From Candidatus Woesearchaeota archaeon (lineage in GTDB: Archaea > Nanobdellota > Nanobdellia > Woesearchaeales > ARS49), in the NCBI GenBank assembly GCA_017609645.1, contig JAFCDQ010000002.1:159823-223822 (forward strand): 64,000 bases of DNA, written 5' to 3'. The notes under the pieces were generated by a model that saw only the letters and a list, made by a program, of their open reading frames with translations, did not search any database and was not told the DNA's origin. Positions 8,437 through 17,981 of the stretch are shown piece by piece. Made by a program: the position numbers and the translations under genes. Positions within the stretch are counted from its first letter, which is position 1, and each line of letters starts with the position of its first letter.

Positions 8437-11400
8437 TTTTTACGCTTATATTTATTTTTAATTTGAATAATGATTAAAATAAAGAAAAGTATAGCAAAAG
8501 TAGCAGAAACATAAAACACAACAGCCCAATTCGCCGTAGTCTCAACACCAAAAAAGAAAGCCTTACCTGCCGCAGGCACTCCACCTTCACCAGGCCCAAC
8601 ACCTTCTTCTAATTCCTCACCCATAATAGAAGCACCACCAGGAAACTCTCTCACACCAGGAATTTCATTAACAGGAATAGAACTATAATTCACAACCTCA
8701 GGAGTACCCCCTCCACCAGCAGCACCAGCCGCCGCAGCAGCAGCATTAGATTCGCCTGCAGCAGAATAATCCAAATTATCAATCTTATACTTACCTTGCG
8801 ACAAACTACAAACATACTTGCCAGATGTTCCAGGACAATCAATCAAAAACTCATTAACATCATCACAAGTATTAGACAAATTCGCAACAGTAACATTCTC
8901 AACATCCTCAACACAAACCCTGCCCGAATTCAAAACAATATCAACATAAAGAGACTTACCAGACTGATTAGACAAATTCAAACCACTAACCGAAATAGCA
9001 CCAAAAGAACCATTAAATAATTTAGAAACATTAATCCAATTTAACTTTAATTTATTCAAAGAAAAATTCCACAAAAACTCAACACTAGGTAAATTAGTTT
9101 CATTAAACAAAACAACCAAAACACCAGTAAAATTCTGACCCAAATTAGAAGAACCATTGACTTCAATACTGAAATTAACTAAATTAGTAGTAACAAAACT
9201 CTTATTACCAATCAAAGGATCCTTAGGATCAATAATCAAATCACGATCAACATCACAATCCTCAGGACAATTAGTAACATTCTCACTATAATTCATTTCA
9301 CAAATACCATTACCACAAAAAGTCAATAATTGCAAAATATACTCAGTCAAATTCGCACGAATATCATCAAACACACCATAATCAGACTGATTATTCGTGC
9401 TGGAAAGATTTCTTAAAATAATATGATCAAAACCATAAATATTACCTTCTTCCTCATAATCAGCCACCCAATTCACAGAAAGTCCTGTAAAAAGATTATT
9501 TAATGTTCTATTAGCCTCGATTGCAACAGGATTTAAAGGTAAATTGATTGTAAGATTTGTTAATTTAGCCAGATATTTTGAATCAGTAATTCCTTCTCTT
9601 AATCCTTCAAATGAAATTGTTGATAACATATCTCCATTCCAAGTAGGATAAGCTAAAAGAAAATCAGGAAGATTACGGGCAAGATTATAACTCCAAAATA
9701 AATCAAAATCAATATAAGGATCCTTTATATAAGACCCATATGCATAAACCCCCACAGCCTTTGCAGTTGTTTTATATGCAAAATAACCTGCTAAGAATCT
9801 ATTATAAACAGGATTTCTTAAATTAGAATAATAAGTCGTATAATAACCAAATTTACTTGCATTTGCATCAATTCTTGTTTCATTAGTTGTTGATGTTAAA
9901 GCATGAAGTTTATAATCCAGCAAAGGATCAAGCCCTGGAATATTGGTGCCTATAGGAGCGTAAGTTCCTGTGCCAACAACATTATTTTCACATCTTGGAT
10001 ATGTATATGTTGTCCAAGTCCTTTCATCACTCACATTATTCTTAATTATTCCTAAAAGCCTGTCTGCATAAACTCTTTTCTCTAAGTCATCAGCTGGTTC
10101 GTCAACAACAGAGAATATAAGTTCTATTCCTCTTACATCTCCAACCGAACTTAAGTTCTGAATTAATATAATATAAGCATCAATAAAAGTTTTATTAGAA
10201 AATTGTTCATAAATTGTTCCTGCAGTAACTCCTAATTCAGTTGCCACCCTCAAACTGCGGCTAGGAGATATGACAAGATATTGTTCTCGTGGAAGAATAT
10301 TTTGATTTTGCAGTACATCAAAATAATTTTCAACTTCACTTAAGTTATAGCAAATTACTGCAGTACAACCTGCTTCTCCATTTTTGTGCATCTCTATATC
10401 TGGAGCAGAAGCTACCTGAACTACTGTATTTGCTTGGTGTTCTTCTATATTTTCATAGACTTTGGTATTATTCTCAGAATTAAGCAACATTAATGGACTA
10501 GCATATAAGAAACTCTGACTATCCGGCAAATTGAGAGTAAAATTCAGAACATCTATTCTTACTGGAATATCAAATAATTTCTCTGAATTATTATAAACAG
10601 TTATATTTCCTGTATAATTTCCTAAAGCAGTTTCCGGCACTTCTATTGTTATCCAAAATCTTTGTGTTTTATTTTGAATTATATTAATATAATCAAATTT
10701 ATTTAACAAATCTGGCATTAATCCAATTGCTTGTCTATTAATATCATCTAAGCTATAACTATTCCAGAATTTCAAACCTTGAGCAACTTGATATACACTA
10801 ATATTTGATACAGGCAAACTTTCTTGTGAGTTTGAAAGATTTGTTAAATTTACTTCCACACTAGTAAGATTTACTAAACTAGCTATTGAGAAACTTATTG
10901 AGAACGTCTCTCCTTTTGCAATAGTTTTATTTATTGAATTATTAATTTCATCAGCAGCAGGGATTGTAGTCTCATACACAGGCGCCATAATATTCTTACT
11001 AAACCACACCACATCTTTTGAGATAACATTAGTTCTTGTTTGATCAAATCTTTTGAAACCGCTTTTGTTTGCAAGTAAATCCTCCCATAACTCATAATTA
11101 TTTTGTGTTACCGCATGCAAAGCAACATAATCAATAGGCAAATTAGGATTTGCTGCAGATCTTAACTGTATTTTGTAAACTCCATCGACTGACTTTAACA
11201 ATGACAAATTAGATCTTTTAATTAAGCCATGTTCTACAACAACATTATCGCTTTTATATCCTGGTAAAGAAACAACATCAAAACTAGTATTTCTAAACGC
11301 AGCATAACTTTGTATTCGAATTTTATTTGTATCTGTTGTACCAACAAGTGAACTATTACCCACATCTTTGTATCTAATTTCAACAATCATATTAGTTAAC

Positions 11401-14400
11401 GGTAAACCATCACTATTATTATTAAAAGCAAGGAAACTAATATTAGTTTCATTTCCAGAAGTCAAGTTTCTAAAAGTGACGCCTCCTTCAGAAAAATTAG
11501 CAGAAAATGTATTTGTAGGAGTAACATTAATTGTACCATTCAAATCATCTACTCCGCCAAAATCAAGGCATTTAACAGTAGCATTATTTATACAATTCAA
11601 AATCAAACAATCTTCAGGACAATTCGAATAATTTTCTCCACTATCACAAACACCATTACTACAATAATTAAGAGATCTACTAATATTTAAAATCTTTTCA
11701 ATACTTAAACTTACATTATATATTCTAACTTCATCAATAGAACCATTAAATTCACCTGCAGCACACGTCCTATTTCCTCCAATAGCATTACATAATGAAG
11801 AAGAACCTAGAAGATTCATATTTCTACTCAGATATAATCCTTCTCCATTTTTGTATAATCTCATTTTACTTCCATCAAACTGTAATGCCCAAAATGTCCA
11901 TCTGTTTGGTTCATAGAACAAGTTTAATCTTGCAGAAGTTCCTATTGGTCTGGTTTGATTGAATAGGAAATAACTTGAATTTCTTGTCTCAACTTCAAAA
12001 CTATAACCTTCATAAAATCCTAAAGCAATCATATCATTTTGTGTGCCCTGATTGAATCTTGTCAAGAAAGTTATTGTATATTCATCAGATAAATTACCCA
12101 AATCACTAGGCAATTTAATATATCCTCCTCCATTTAATACCAAAGCATTCCCATTTTGCGTTCCAGAGAAATTAACAGTGCCAATTATCTCACCGTCCCT
12201 ATAATTTCCTGACAAATCAAATACAGAATCAGCATCACATTCACCTGAAGCATTATTAAAACTATAATATGCCATTAAATTGGGTTCTTGAATTAATTGA
12301 AGATTTGTTGTAGAATGAAGAACAGGAGTGTTTGCATTATTTGTTGTATTAAGTCTTGCTTGATACTGTAGTAATCGTCCTTCATCGTCTAAAATCGAGC
12401 CAGAGTTATCGTCATAATTACTCCAACTAGACCAATTAATGAATAAATCACTTATTTCATTTGCATTTAAAGTTTTGTTGTAAGTAGCTAAAACATCAAT
12501 CGTTCCATTAAAAAAAGTTCCATTTACATAAACACCAATATCAGTTCCATTGAAAGGAATATGCGCCGCACCACCCGCAACACCGCCAGTGTAATTTGTT
12601 GCAGGAGTTGTTACTAAGAATGTCCATGCTTTTCCTACTTCTTTTATCCAAGAAACAATACTCCTATTTGATACATTAATATATGAAACATTAATTGAAG
12701 AAGTATCTCCATCAAACTTCAATGCACCATTACTTTCAAATAAACCACCTGTTCGCGTAGTATTATGTTCTCGACCATAATTACTGCCTATTTCATCATA
12801 GATTCCTGCTTCTTTTGCATATATTTCTTTAACTTGTGAATCATTGAGTGATATATTGTAGACTCTTAAGTTGTCTATCTCTCCATCATTATAAATAGCT
12901 GAACCAAAACCAATAAATTCTGCAGCAAAAGCAACAGCAGATGTATTCCAAATACCACATTTAGCTAAATTTGTTACATCCTGTCCGTCAATATACATTT
13001 TTGTTCTTGTAGTTCCATCACCATAAAGGACAGTGCCTACCTGATGCCATTCTTTATCAAGAATTAGAGTCGAACTATAACAACTCTTTCTACCTTCTTC
13101 TGTTGCGTATTGCACTATTAACTCATCCCAATCTCTAATTCCAAGATAATAACCTCCTGCTGTAACGCCTAAAATTAGATTCCAAGTAGTTATATCAGCT
13201 CTTTTTATCCAAACAAGAACCGTAGAAGTATTAGTTATAGTTATATTGTTATTAATCACAATATAATCATCAACACCATCAAATACCCTTCCCCCTCTTA
13301 TAAATCCTTCTTGAGTATATGCCGTTCCATTATTTGTTCCATTATTTTCTTGTCCAGAATAATCTGCAAAATCATTTATTGAATTAAATTTATAGTGCAA
13401 TGACAAATTACCATTTATTGTATTATTTGCAGTAATGTTTGTTGAATCAGTTCTGTTAAATTTCCATAAATTTCTAAGAGAAGGATTGCTTTCATTTATT
13501 CTAGTATAATTTCCTATACGATATTTTACCTCAACACTTGTTCCAGCTGGTTCTGTGGTTGTCCAACTTAAAGTAGTCCAATTAGAACTAACATTATTTG
13601 TATCTATAATTCCTCCTGTAAACGTTCCTGAATAAGTCTGAGTATTTCCTGATGTGTTAAATCTTGTTTGATTATAAACTTCTTCTATTTCATTTGCTGT
13701 TAATGATCTGTTCCAGACGTATACATTTTCTATGCTGCCGTTAGTATAAAGAGCTGAACCAAACCCAATAAATTCTGCTTTAAAAGCAACAGCAGATGTA
13801 TTCCAAATACCGCATTTAGCTAAATCTGTTACATCCACTCCATCAATATACATTTTTGTTCTTGTAGTTCCATCACCATAAAGGACCGCGCCTACCTGAT
13901 GCCAGTCCGTATCAAGAATTAGAGTAGAACTATAACAACTCTTTCTACCTTCATTAGTAATGTATTGTATTACAAGTTCATCCCAGTCTCTAATTGCAAG
14001 AAAATGCCCTCCTGCTACAACTCCTAAAATAGACTCCCACGAAGTTAAATCCTCTCTTTTTATCCAAGCAAGAATAGTGCTTGTATTAGTTATGGTTAAA
14101 TTATCATCAAGTATTATGTAATCATCTTTCCCATCAAATTCATATCTCTCAAATGTATGAGTAGCTCCATGAACTGTCCCATTACTCTTTCTTAAAATCC
14201 CAGTATCGGTTGCATCTTCAACAAAATCCCATCTTGCAACTAAATCATTAATTTGAGGCAAAGTAGCTTGGCTATCAAATGGCTTTATTTCAACGCCAAC
14301 ATCAATCGTACAATTATCTCCTTCATCACAAGTTCCATAATAAAAGTCACGAATAATAAAAATATCAGAAGTAAAACCAATATGAATATTTTTAACCTTG

Positions 14401-14789
14401 TTTAAATCAACTGTAAATCTCTTTCCTAATTCTGGTCTAAAATATTCAACTTTATTATTTTTAATAATTGGAATTCCTTTATCATTAAATGTTTTCACTT
14501 GTTTAGTATTTAATTTATCAACATAACTTCTTGTATTCATTACAGCTTCACAAACAATATCTTTATTTTCTAAATGACACAATTCTTTCTCAGTTTGTAT
14601 GATACATCTCCTGGTAAAGAAATTAATATTTTCACAATATCTCTCGGGATATTCAACAGACTTCTCATCTAAAATTGTGCTTCCAGTAATAGAAACATCA
14701 AACATATTAACAGAAAGGAACAGAGTTAAAACCATTGTAAGAACTAAGAAAAATAATGCAAAATTCCTGTGCATTCTTAATTCTCTCAT
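8418..14789 (-). CDS. Giant secreted/membrane-anchored surface protein with several LamG/concanavalin-like domains and a DUF4091/glycoside-hydrolase-like region
   Basis: N-terminal hydrophobic segment (FALFFLVLTMVLTLFLSV). Repeated LamG signatures (WIKR..., WHQVG..LYGDGTTRTKMYIDG, IENVYVWNRSLTANEIEEVY). AYPTWNGDMLSTISFEGLREGITDSKYLAKL resembles DUF4091. Two CxNGxCxxxxxxxNCPEDC motifs, Ala/Gly-rich linker, C-terminal TM plus basic tail, many N-X-S/T sequons. Confidence 0.85.
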   Translation of the reverse strand: MRELRMHRNFALFFLVLTMVLTLFLSVNMFDVSITGSTILDEKSVEYPERYCENINFFTRRCIIQTEKELCHLENKDIVCEAVMNTRSYVDKLNTKQVKTFNDKGIPIIKNNKVEYFRPELGKRFTVDLNKVKNIHIGFTSDIFIIRDFYYGTCDEGDNCTIDVGVEIKPFDSQATLPQINDLVARWDFVEDATDTGILRKSNGTVHGATHTFERYEFDGKDDYIILDDNLTITNTSTILAWIKREDLTSWESILGVVAGGHFLAIRDWDELVIQYITNEGRKSCYSSTLILDTDWHQVGAVLYGDGTTRTKMYIDGVDVTDLAKCGIWNTSAVAFKAEFIGFGSALYTNGSIENVYVWNRSLTANEIEEVYNQTRFNTSGNTQTYSGTFTGGIIDTNNVSSNWTTLSWTTTEPAGTSVEVKYRIGNYTRINESNPSLRNLWKFNRTDSTNITANNTINGNLSLHYKFNSINDFADYSGQENNGTNNGTAYTQEGFIRGGRVFDGVDDYIVINNNITITNTSTVLVWIKRADITTWNLILGVTAGGYYLGIRDWDELIVQYATEEGRKSCYSSTLILDKEWHQVGTVLYGDGTTRTKMYIDGQDVTNLAKCGIWNTSAVAFAAEFIGFGSAIYNDGEIDNLRVYNISLNDSQVKEIYAKEAGIYDEIGSNYGREHNTTRTGGLFESNGALKFDGDTSSINVSYINVSNRSIVSWIKEVGKAWTFLVTTPATNYTGGVAGGAAHIPFNGTDIGVYVNGTFFNGTIDVLATYNKTLNANEISDLFINWSSWSNYDDNSGSILDDEGRLLQYQARLNTTNNANTPVLHSTTNLQLIQEPNLMAYYSFNNASGECDADSVFDLSGNYRDGEIIGTVNFSGTQNGNALVLNGGGYIKLPSDLGNLSDEYTITFLTRFNQGTQNDMIALGFYEGYSFEVETRNSSYFLFNQTRPIGTSARLNLFYEPNRWTFWALQFDGSKMRLYKNGEGLYLSRNMNLLGSSSLCNAIGGNRTCAAGEFNGSIDEVRIYNVSLSIEKILNISRSLNYCSNGVCDSGENYSNCPEDCLILNCINNATVKCLDFGGVDDLNGTINVTPTNTFSANFSEGGVTFRNLTSGNETNISFLAFNNNSDGLPLTNMIVEIRYKDVGNSSLVGTTDTNKIRIQSYAAFRNTSFDVVSLPGYKSDNVVVEHGLIKRSNLSLLKSVDGVYKIQLRSAANPNLPIDYVALHAVTQNNYELWEDLLANKSGFKRFDQTRTNVISKDVVWFSKNIMAPVYETTIPAADEINNSINKTIAKGETFSISFSIASLVNLTSVEVNLTNLSNSQESLPVSNISVYQVAQGLKFWNSYSLDDINRQAIGLMPDLLNKFDYINIIQNKTQRFWITIEVPETALGNYTGNITVYNNSEKLFDIPVRIDVLNFTLNLPDSQSFLYASPLMLLNSENNTKVYENIEEHQANTVVQVASAPDIEMHKNGEAGCTAVICYNLSEVENYFDVLQNQNILPREQYLVISPSRSLRVATELGVTAGTIYEQFSNKTFIDAYIILIQNLSSVGDVRGIELIFSVVDEPADDLEKRVYADRLLGIIKNNVSDERTWTTYTYPRCENNVVGTGTYAPIGTNIPGLDPLLDYKLHALTSTTNETRIDANASKFGYYTTYYSNLRNPVYNRFLAGYFAYKTTAKAVGVYAYGSYIKDPYIDFDLFWSYNLARNLPDFLLAYPTWNGDMLSTISFEGLREGITDSKYLAKLTNLTINLPLNPVAIEANRTLNNLFTGLSVNWVADYEEEGNIYGFDHIILRNLSSTNNQSDYGVFDDIRANLTEYILQLLTFCGNGICEMNYSENVTNCPEDCDVDRDLIIDPKDPLIGNKSFVTTNLVNFSIEVNGSSNLGQNFTGVLVVLFNETNLPSVEFLWNFSLNKLKLNWINVSKLFNGSFGAISVSGLNLSNQSGKSLYVDIVLNSGRVCVEDVENVTVANLSNTCDDVNEFLIDCPGTSGKYVCSLSQGKYKIDNLDYSAAGESNAAAAAAGAAGGGGTPEVVNYSSIPVNEIPGVREFPGGASIMGEELEEGVGPGEGGVPAAGKAFFFGVETTANWAVVFYVSATFAILFFILIIIQIKNKYKRKKWRRRK
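12890..13284 (-). repeat. Internal duplication unit A (LamG module) in the giant gene
   Basis: Co-linear without indels at constant 855-bp offset with 13745-14139. Confidence 0.9.
13745..14139 (-). repeat. Internal duplication unit B (LamG module) in the giant gene
   Basis: High identity to 12890-13284, e.g. shared tccatcaccataaaggac and tataacaactctttctacctt. Confidence 0.9.
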
Positions 14790-15028
14790 TTAGCCATTTC
14801 CTCTACTGCTTTGAGTGGTGAGATTAGTTTGTACAATCTTTTACGAGAATCATTTGGATCAAGCTCAACAATTAGCCAGCCATATTTCTTTAAACGAGAA
14901 AGTATAATGCTAGTATTGGGCAGTTTTAGCAATTTTTCAGCTTGAGAAAAAGTGAATTGTTTAGCTTTGAATTTAGTCCAAAGTCTAGAGTACGCCAGCA
15001 TAATCCATTTTGGTAATGGGGCAATCAT
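14786..15028 (-). CDS. Small winged-helix protein (paralog 2)
   Basis: APLPKWIMLAYSRLWTKFKAKQFTFSQAEKLLKLPNTSIILSRLKKYGWLIVELDPNDSRKRLYKLISP; its stop overlaps the giant gene start (ATGA). Confidence 0.82.
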   Translation of the reverse strand: MIAPLPKWIMLAYSRLWTKFKAKQFTFSQAEKLLKLPNTSIILSRLKKYGWLIVELDPNDSRKRLYKLISPLKAVEEMAK

Positions 15029-15073
15029 TTATATAACCTATTTGGTCAATAAATATGCTATTTGGTTATATAA
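15029..15073 (-). promoter_or_regulatory. Candidate promoter/operator upstream of the wHTH-surface-protein operon
   Basis: Perfect 10-bp inverted repeat TTATATAACC (15029-15038) / GGTTATATAA (15064-15073), with direct repeats CTATTTGGT at 15038-15046 and 15058-15066. The distal arm is a TATA-like element. Confidence 0.65.
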
Positions 15074-15133
15074 AGGTTTCTGAAAAATAGCTTTGAAATT
15101 AGGATTTAGAAGGTTAGTAGAATGCTATAAAAG

Positions 15134-15514
15134 TTAATCTTTTTTGTTTGATTTTAAATAGTCTTTAATCAATTCTAAATCAGTCTTATCTTTTTCTTGA
15201 CCTCTTTTTTCTTTCCAAGAAATCATATATTTTAATTTAACAAAACGAATAGCCTCAAAAATATCAGCATCATCAATAAGTTCATTAACATCATCAAAGG
15301 TCTGCCAATTATGGAAAATATCAATATTTCCAATTCTGATTAAATCACTATCAACAGGATATTTTTTCTTTAACTCAACCCATAAATCATCTTTAACAAT
15401 TATATCAACATCTCTCACTTCTCTAATATTCCTAATCGCCAAAGGACCGCTTCCAAAAACTGCAAATTTATCTTTCGGAAGATTTAATTTTTTAATTTCT
15501 TCTAAGAATTTCAT
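15134..15514 (-). CDS. Nucleotidyltransferase-superfamily protein
   Basis: KFAVFGSGPLAIRNIREVRDVDIIVKDDLW (GSG...DVDII); ATGA overlap with trpS. Confidence 0.7.
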   Translation of the reverse strand: MKFLEEIKKLNLPKDKFAVFGSGPLAIRNIREVRDVDIIVKDDLWVELKKKYPVDSDLIRIGNIDIFHNWQTFDDVNELIDDADIFEAIRFVKLKYMISWKEKRGQEKDKTDLELIKDYLKSNKKD

Positions 15515-16596
15515 CTTATAAATTTCAATTTACTAACTTGTTTTCTGGCTTTTTCCAAATTAGCATAAAAAGTCTGCATAAACATCTTGAAATGTTCAAT
15601 ACAATGAGCTTTATCCTCGCCACAAGTAAGCTTGCCTTTCTTGCATTTATCATAAATTTTCTGCAATTCTTTATCATCATTAATCAAATGCTGCTTGTAA
15701 AGCTCAAAAATCATGCACTCTTCTGGCTTTCCTCCAAGCTTACGCTGTTTTTCAACAGTTTCTCTGCCCCCAGTCTTAGCAGCTTTAATTTTCTTAGTAA
15801 TAGACTTAATATCTTCAGGAAGTTCTATACAACTACCTGGCTTAGACTTAGACATCTTTAAACTACCATCTAATCCTGGCGTAAACTTATGATACAAACT
15901 ACTAATAGGAACAAAATCATACTTAACTCTAGTTCTTGATATTATATCTCTGCATAATCTAACATGAGGATCTTGATCAACTCCTACAGGAATAATACCA
16001 GGCATTTTTTCAACAGTCTGAGGATATAACATATCACCACTTTGCAAAACAGCAGCCATAATTCTACTAGGATCTGCCTGACCATAAATAGATCTAAACT
16101 CATTCAAAGTAACTTTCTTAGCAAACTCATAACCCATATTCATAACTTTACGATTTTCAGACTGAAAATAAAAAATAGTTTTTTTAGGATCTAAACCAAG
16201 AGCAATATAAGCAGGAATATGAAAATTCAAAGCACGCTTTTGAGCTTCTTCTAAACTAATATCTCTAGTAGCAGCTGCTTCAAGATCAGCAATAAGAATA
16301 TATGTCTTAGCACCATGATCTTGGAAATATCTCAAATTCTCAACAACCATCTTATTACCAAAATGAATCTTTTCTGCAGAAGGCATAATTCCAGAAAGCG
16401 CATAGAATTTCTTTTTTTTCTTTAAACACTCAGCAATCCTCTTAAGATCTCTACCCGCAAAAACCACACCTCTACGCATAATTCTATTAGGCTTAGGAAA
16501 AGTCTTAGGAGTAAATATCTCTAAACCAAAATCCTTGATTATTTTTTCATAATCTTTAACAAGGACAGAACCCCAAGGGTCAATAATCGCGGTCAT
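15511..16596 (-). CDS. trpS: Tryptophan--tRNA ligase (archaeal type)
   Basis: ALSGIMPSAEKIHFGN (HIGH-like), GVDQDPHVRLCRDI, LKMSKSKPGSCI (KMSKS). Confidence 0.95.
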   Translation of the reverse strand: MTAIIDPWGSVLVKDYEKIIKDFGLEIFTPKTFPKPNRIMRRGVVFAGRDLKRIAECLKKKKKFYALSGIMPSAEKIHFGNKMVVENLRYFQDHGAKTYILIADLEAAATRDISLEEAQKRALNFHIPAYIALGLDPKKTIFYFQSENRKVMNMGYEFAKKVTLNEFRSIYGQADPSRIMAAVLQSGDMLYPQTVEKMPGIIPVGVDQDPHVRLCRDIISRTRVKYDFVPISSLYHKFTPGLDGSLKMSKSKPGSCIELPEDIKSITKKIKAAKTGGRETVEKQRKLGGKPEECMIFELYKQHLINDDKELQKIYDKCKKGKLTCGEDKAHCIEHFKMFMQTFYANLEKARKQVSKLKFIR

Positions 16597-16684
16597 GCAC
16601 TAAAAAAAGGAAAAGGAGTATTAAAGCATTTTGGTTAAAATAGACAAAAACCTTATAAATCACTCAGGAGTATATACACTATAG

Positions 16685-16811
16685 CCCTTCTTAGCTCAAC
16701 GGTAGAGCGTTCGGCTGTAGATCAAATCACTCTCTGACTGTGCATAATGCTGGGAATGAAAGAGAGTCAGCTGAAACCGAAAGGTTCCCGGTTCGAATCC
16801 GGGAGAGGGGA
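16685..16811 (+). tRNA. tRNA-Tyr(GTA) with a predicted ~55-nt intron (about 16721-16775)
   Basis: CCCTTCT-TAGCTCAACGGTAGAGC-G-TTCGG-CTGTAG-[intron]-A-CCGAA-AGGTT-CCCGG-TTCGAAT-CCGGG-AGAGGGG-A. All stems pair. Confidence 0.9.
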
Positions 16812-16832
16812 TACAAATTTCAGGGGAAAGAA

Positions 16833-17981
16833 ATGGAAAAACGAATATATTTAGACCATGCGGCAACAACTTACTTAGATGAAGAAGTATTAAATGAAAT
16901 GATTTCTGTACTGAAAAATATACCTGGTAATCCAAGCAGCCTGCACAGCACAGGATTAGAAGCAAAAGAAACATTAGATGCTGCAAGAGAAAAAGTAGCG
17001 AAAATCATTAACGCAAAATCAAGTGAAATACTATTCATGTCAGGAGGAACAGAAAGCGACAACTTTGCATTAAAAGGATTTATGGATGACAAAAAAGGAA
17101 AACATATCATAACAACACTAATAGAACATCCTGCTGTATATAATAGCTGCAAATACTTAGAATCAAAAGGATTTAAAATAACATATTTACTGCCAAACAA
17201 AGAAGGAATAGTTTCTGCAGCAGATGTAGAAAAAGCGATAACAAGAAAAACAGTACTTGTTTCTGTGATGTACGCAAACAATGAAACAGGAGCAATCAAT
17301 CCAATAAAAGAAATATCAGAAGTATGCAAAAAAAACAAAATAACATTTCACACAGATGCGTGCCAAGCAGGATTATTAAATTTAGATGTAGAAGAATTAG
17401 GTGCTGACATGATGACATTAAATGCTGGCAAGATTTATGGACCAAAAGGAGTAGGCATGCTATATCTTAAACAAGGAACAAAAATAACCCCACTAATTCA
17501 CGGTGGAGGACAAGAATTTGGATTAAGAAACGGAACAGAAAATGTTGCGGGTTATGTCGGATTTGCAAAAGCACTAGAATTAATCCAAGCAAATAGGGAA
17601 AAAGAAAGTGCAAGATTAAGAAAATTAAGCAACAACTTATTAAAAGGTTTAATGGAAATTGAAGGTGTTGACTTAAACGGTCCTGTCGATTCTAATAATA
17701 GACTTCCTAAAACAATTGATGTTTCTTTCAAAAAAGTAGAAGGAGAATCACTAATGCTATTACTAAATGAAAAAGGGATAGAAGTAAGCACAGGAAGTGC
17801 CTGCAGCAGCAAGAGCTTGAAACCAAGCAGAATTTTAATGGCATCAGGCTGTGGAGAAGAAGAAGCACATGGAAGTGTAAGATTTAGTCTTGGTAAGAGA
17901 ACCACCGAAAAAGATATTGATTATACAATCAAAACAGTAAAAGTATGTGTTGAAAAATTGAGGAAAATAAGCCCATTATGA
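16833..17981 (+). CDS. iscS: Cysteine desulfurase (NifS/IscS family)
   Basis: MEKRIYLDHAATTYLDEEV, MSGGTESDNFALKG, HTDACQAG, STGSACSS. Start set after the tRNA. Confidence 0.95.
   Translation: MEKRIYLDHAATTYLDEEVLNEMISVLKNIPGNPSSLHSTGLEAKETLDAAREKVAKIINAKSSEILFMSGGTESDNFALKGFMDDKKGKHIITTLIEHPAVYNSCKYLESKGFKITYLLPNKEGIVSAADVEKAITRKTVLVSVMYANNETGAINPIKEISEVCKKNKITFHTDACQAGLLNLDVEELGADMMTLNAGKIYGPKGVGMLYLKQGTKITPLIHGGGQEFGLRNGTENVAGYVGFAKALELIQANREKESARLRKLSNNLLKGLMEIEGVDLNGPVDSNNRLPKTIDVSFKKVEGESLMLLLNEKGIEVSTGSACSSKSLKPSRILMASGCGEEEAHGSVRFSLGKRTTEKDIDYTIKTVKVCVEKLRKISPL

Noticed and set aside
8796-11631. Small + strand ORFs inside the giant gene (8796-9020, 10289-10483, 11368-11631)
   Set aside because: Antisense to a long ORF with clear domains; low-complexity translations.
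16740-16832. N-terminal extension of the cysteine desulfurase ORF (MHNAGNERESAETERF...)
   Set aside because: It starts inside the tRNA-Tyr intron and reads through the tRNA; the family-conserved start is MEKRIYLDHAATT at 16833.
16696-16986. 96-aa - strand ORF
   Set aside because: Antisense to tRNA-Tyr and the iscS start; no recognisable domain.
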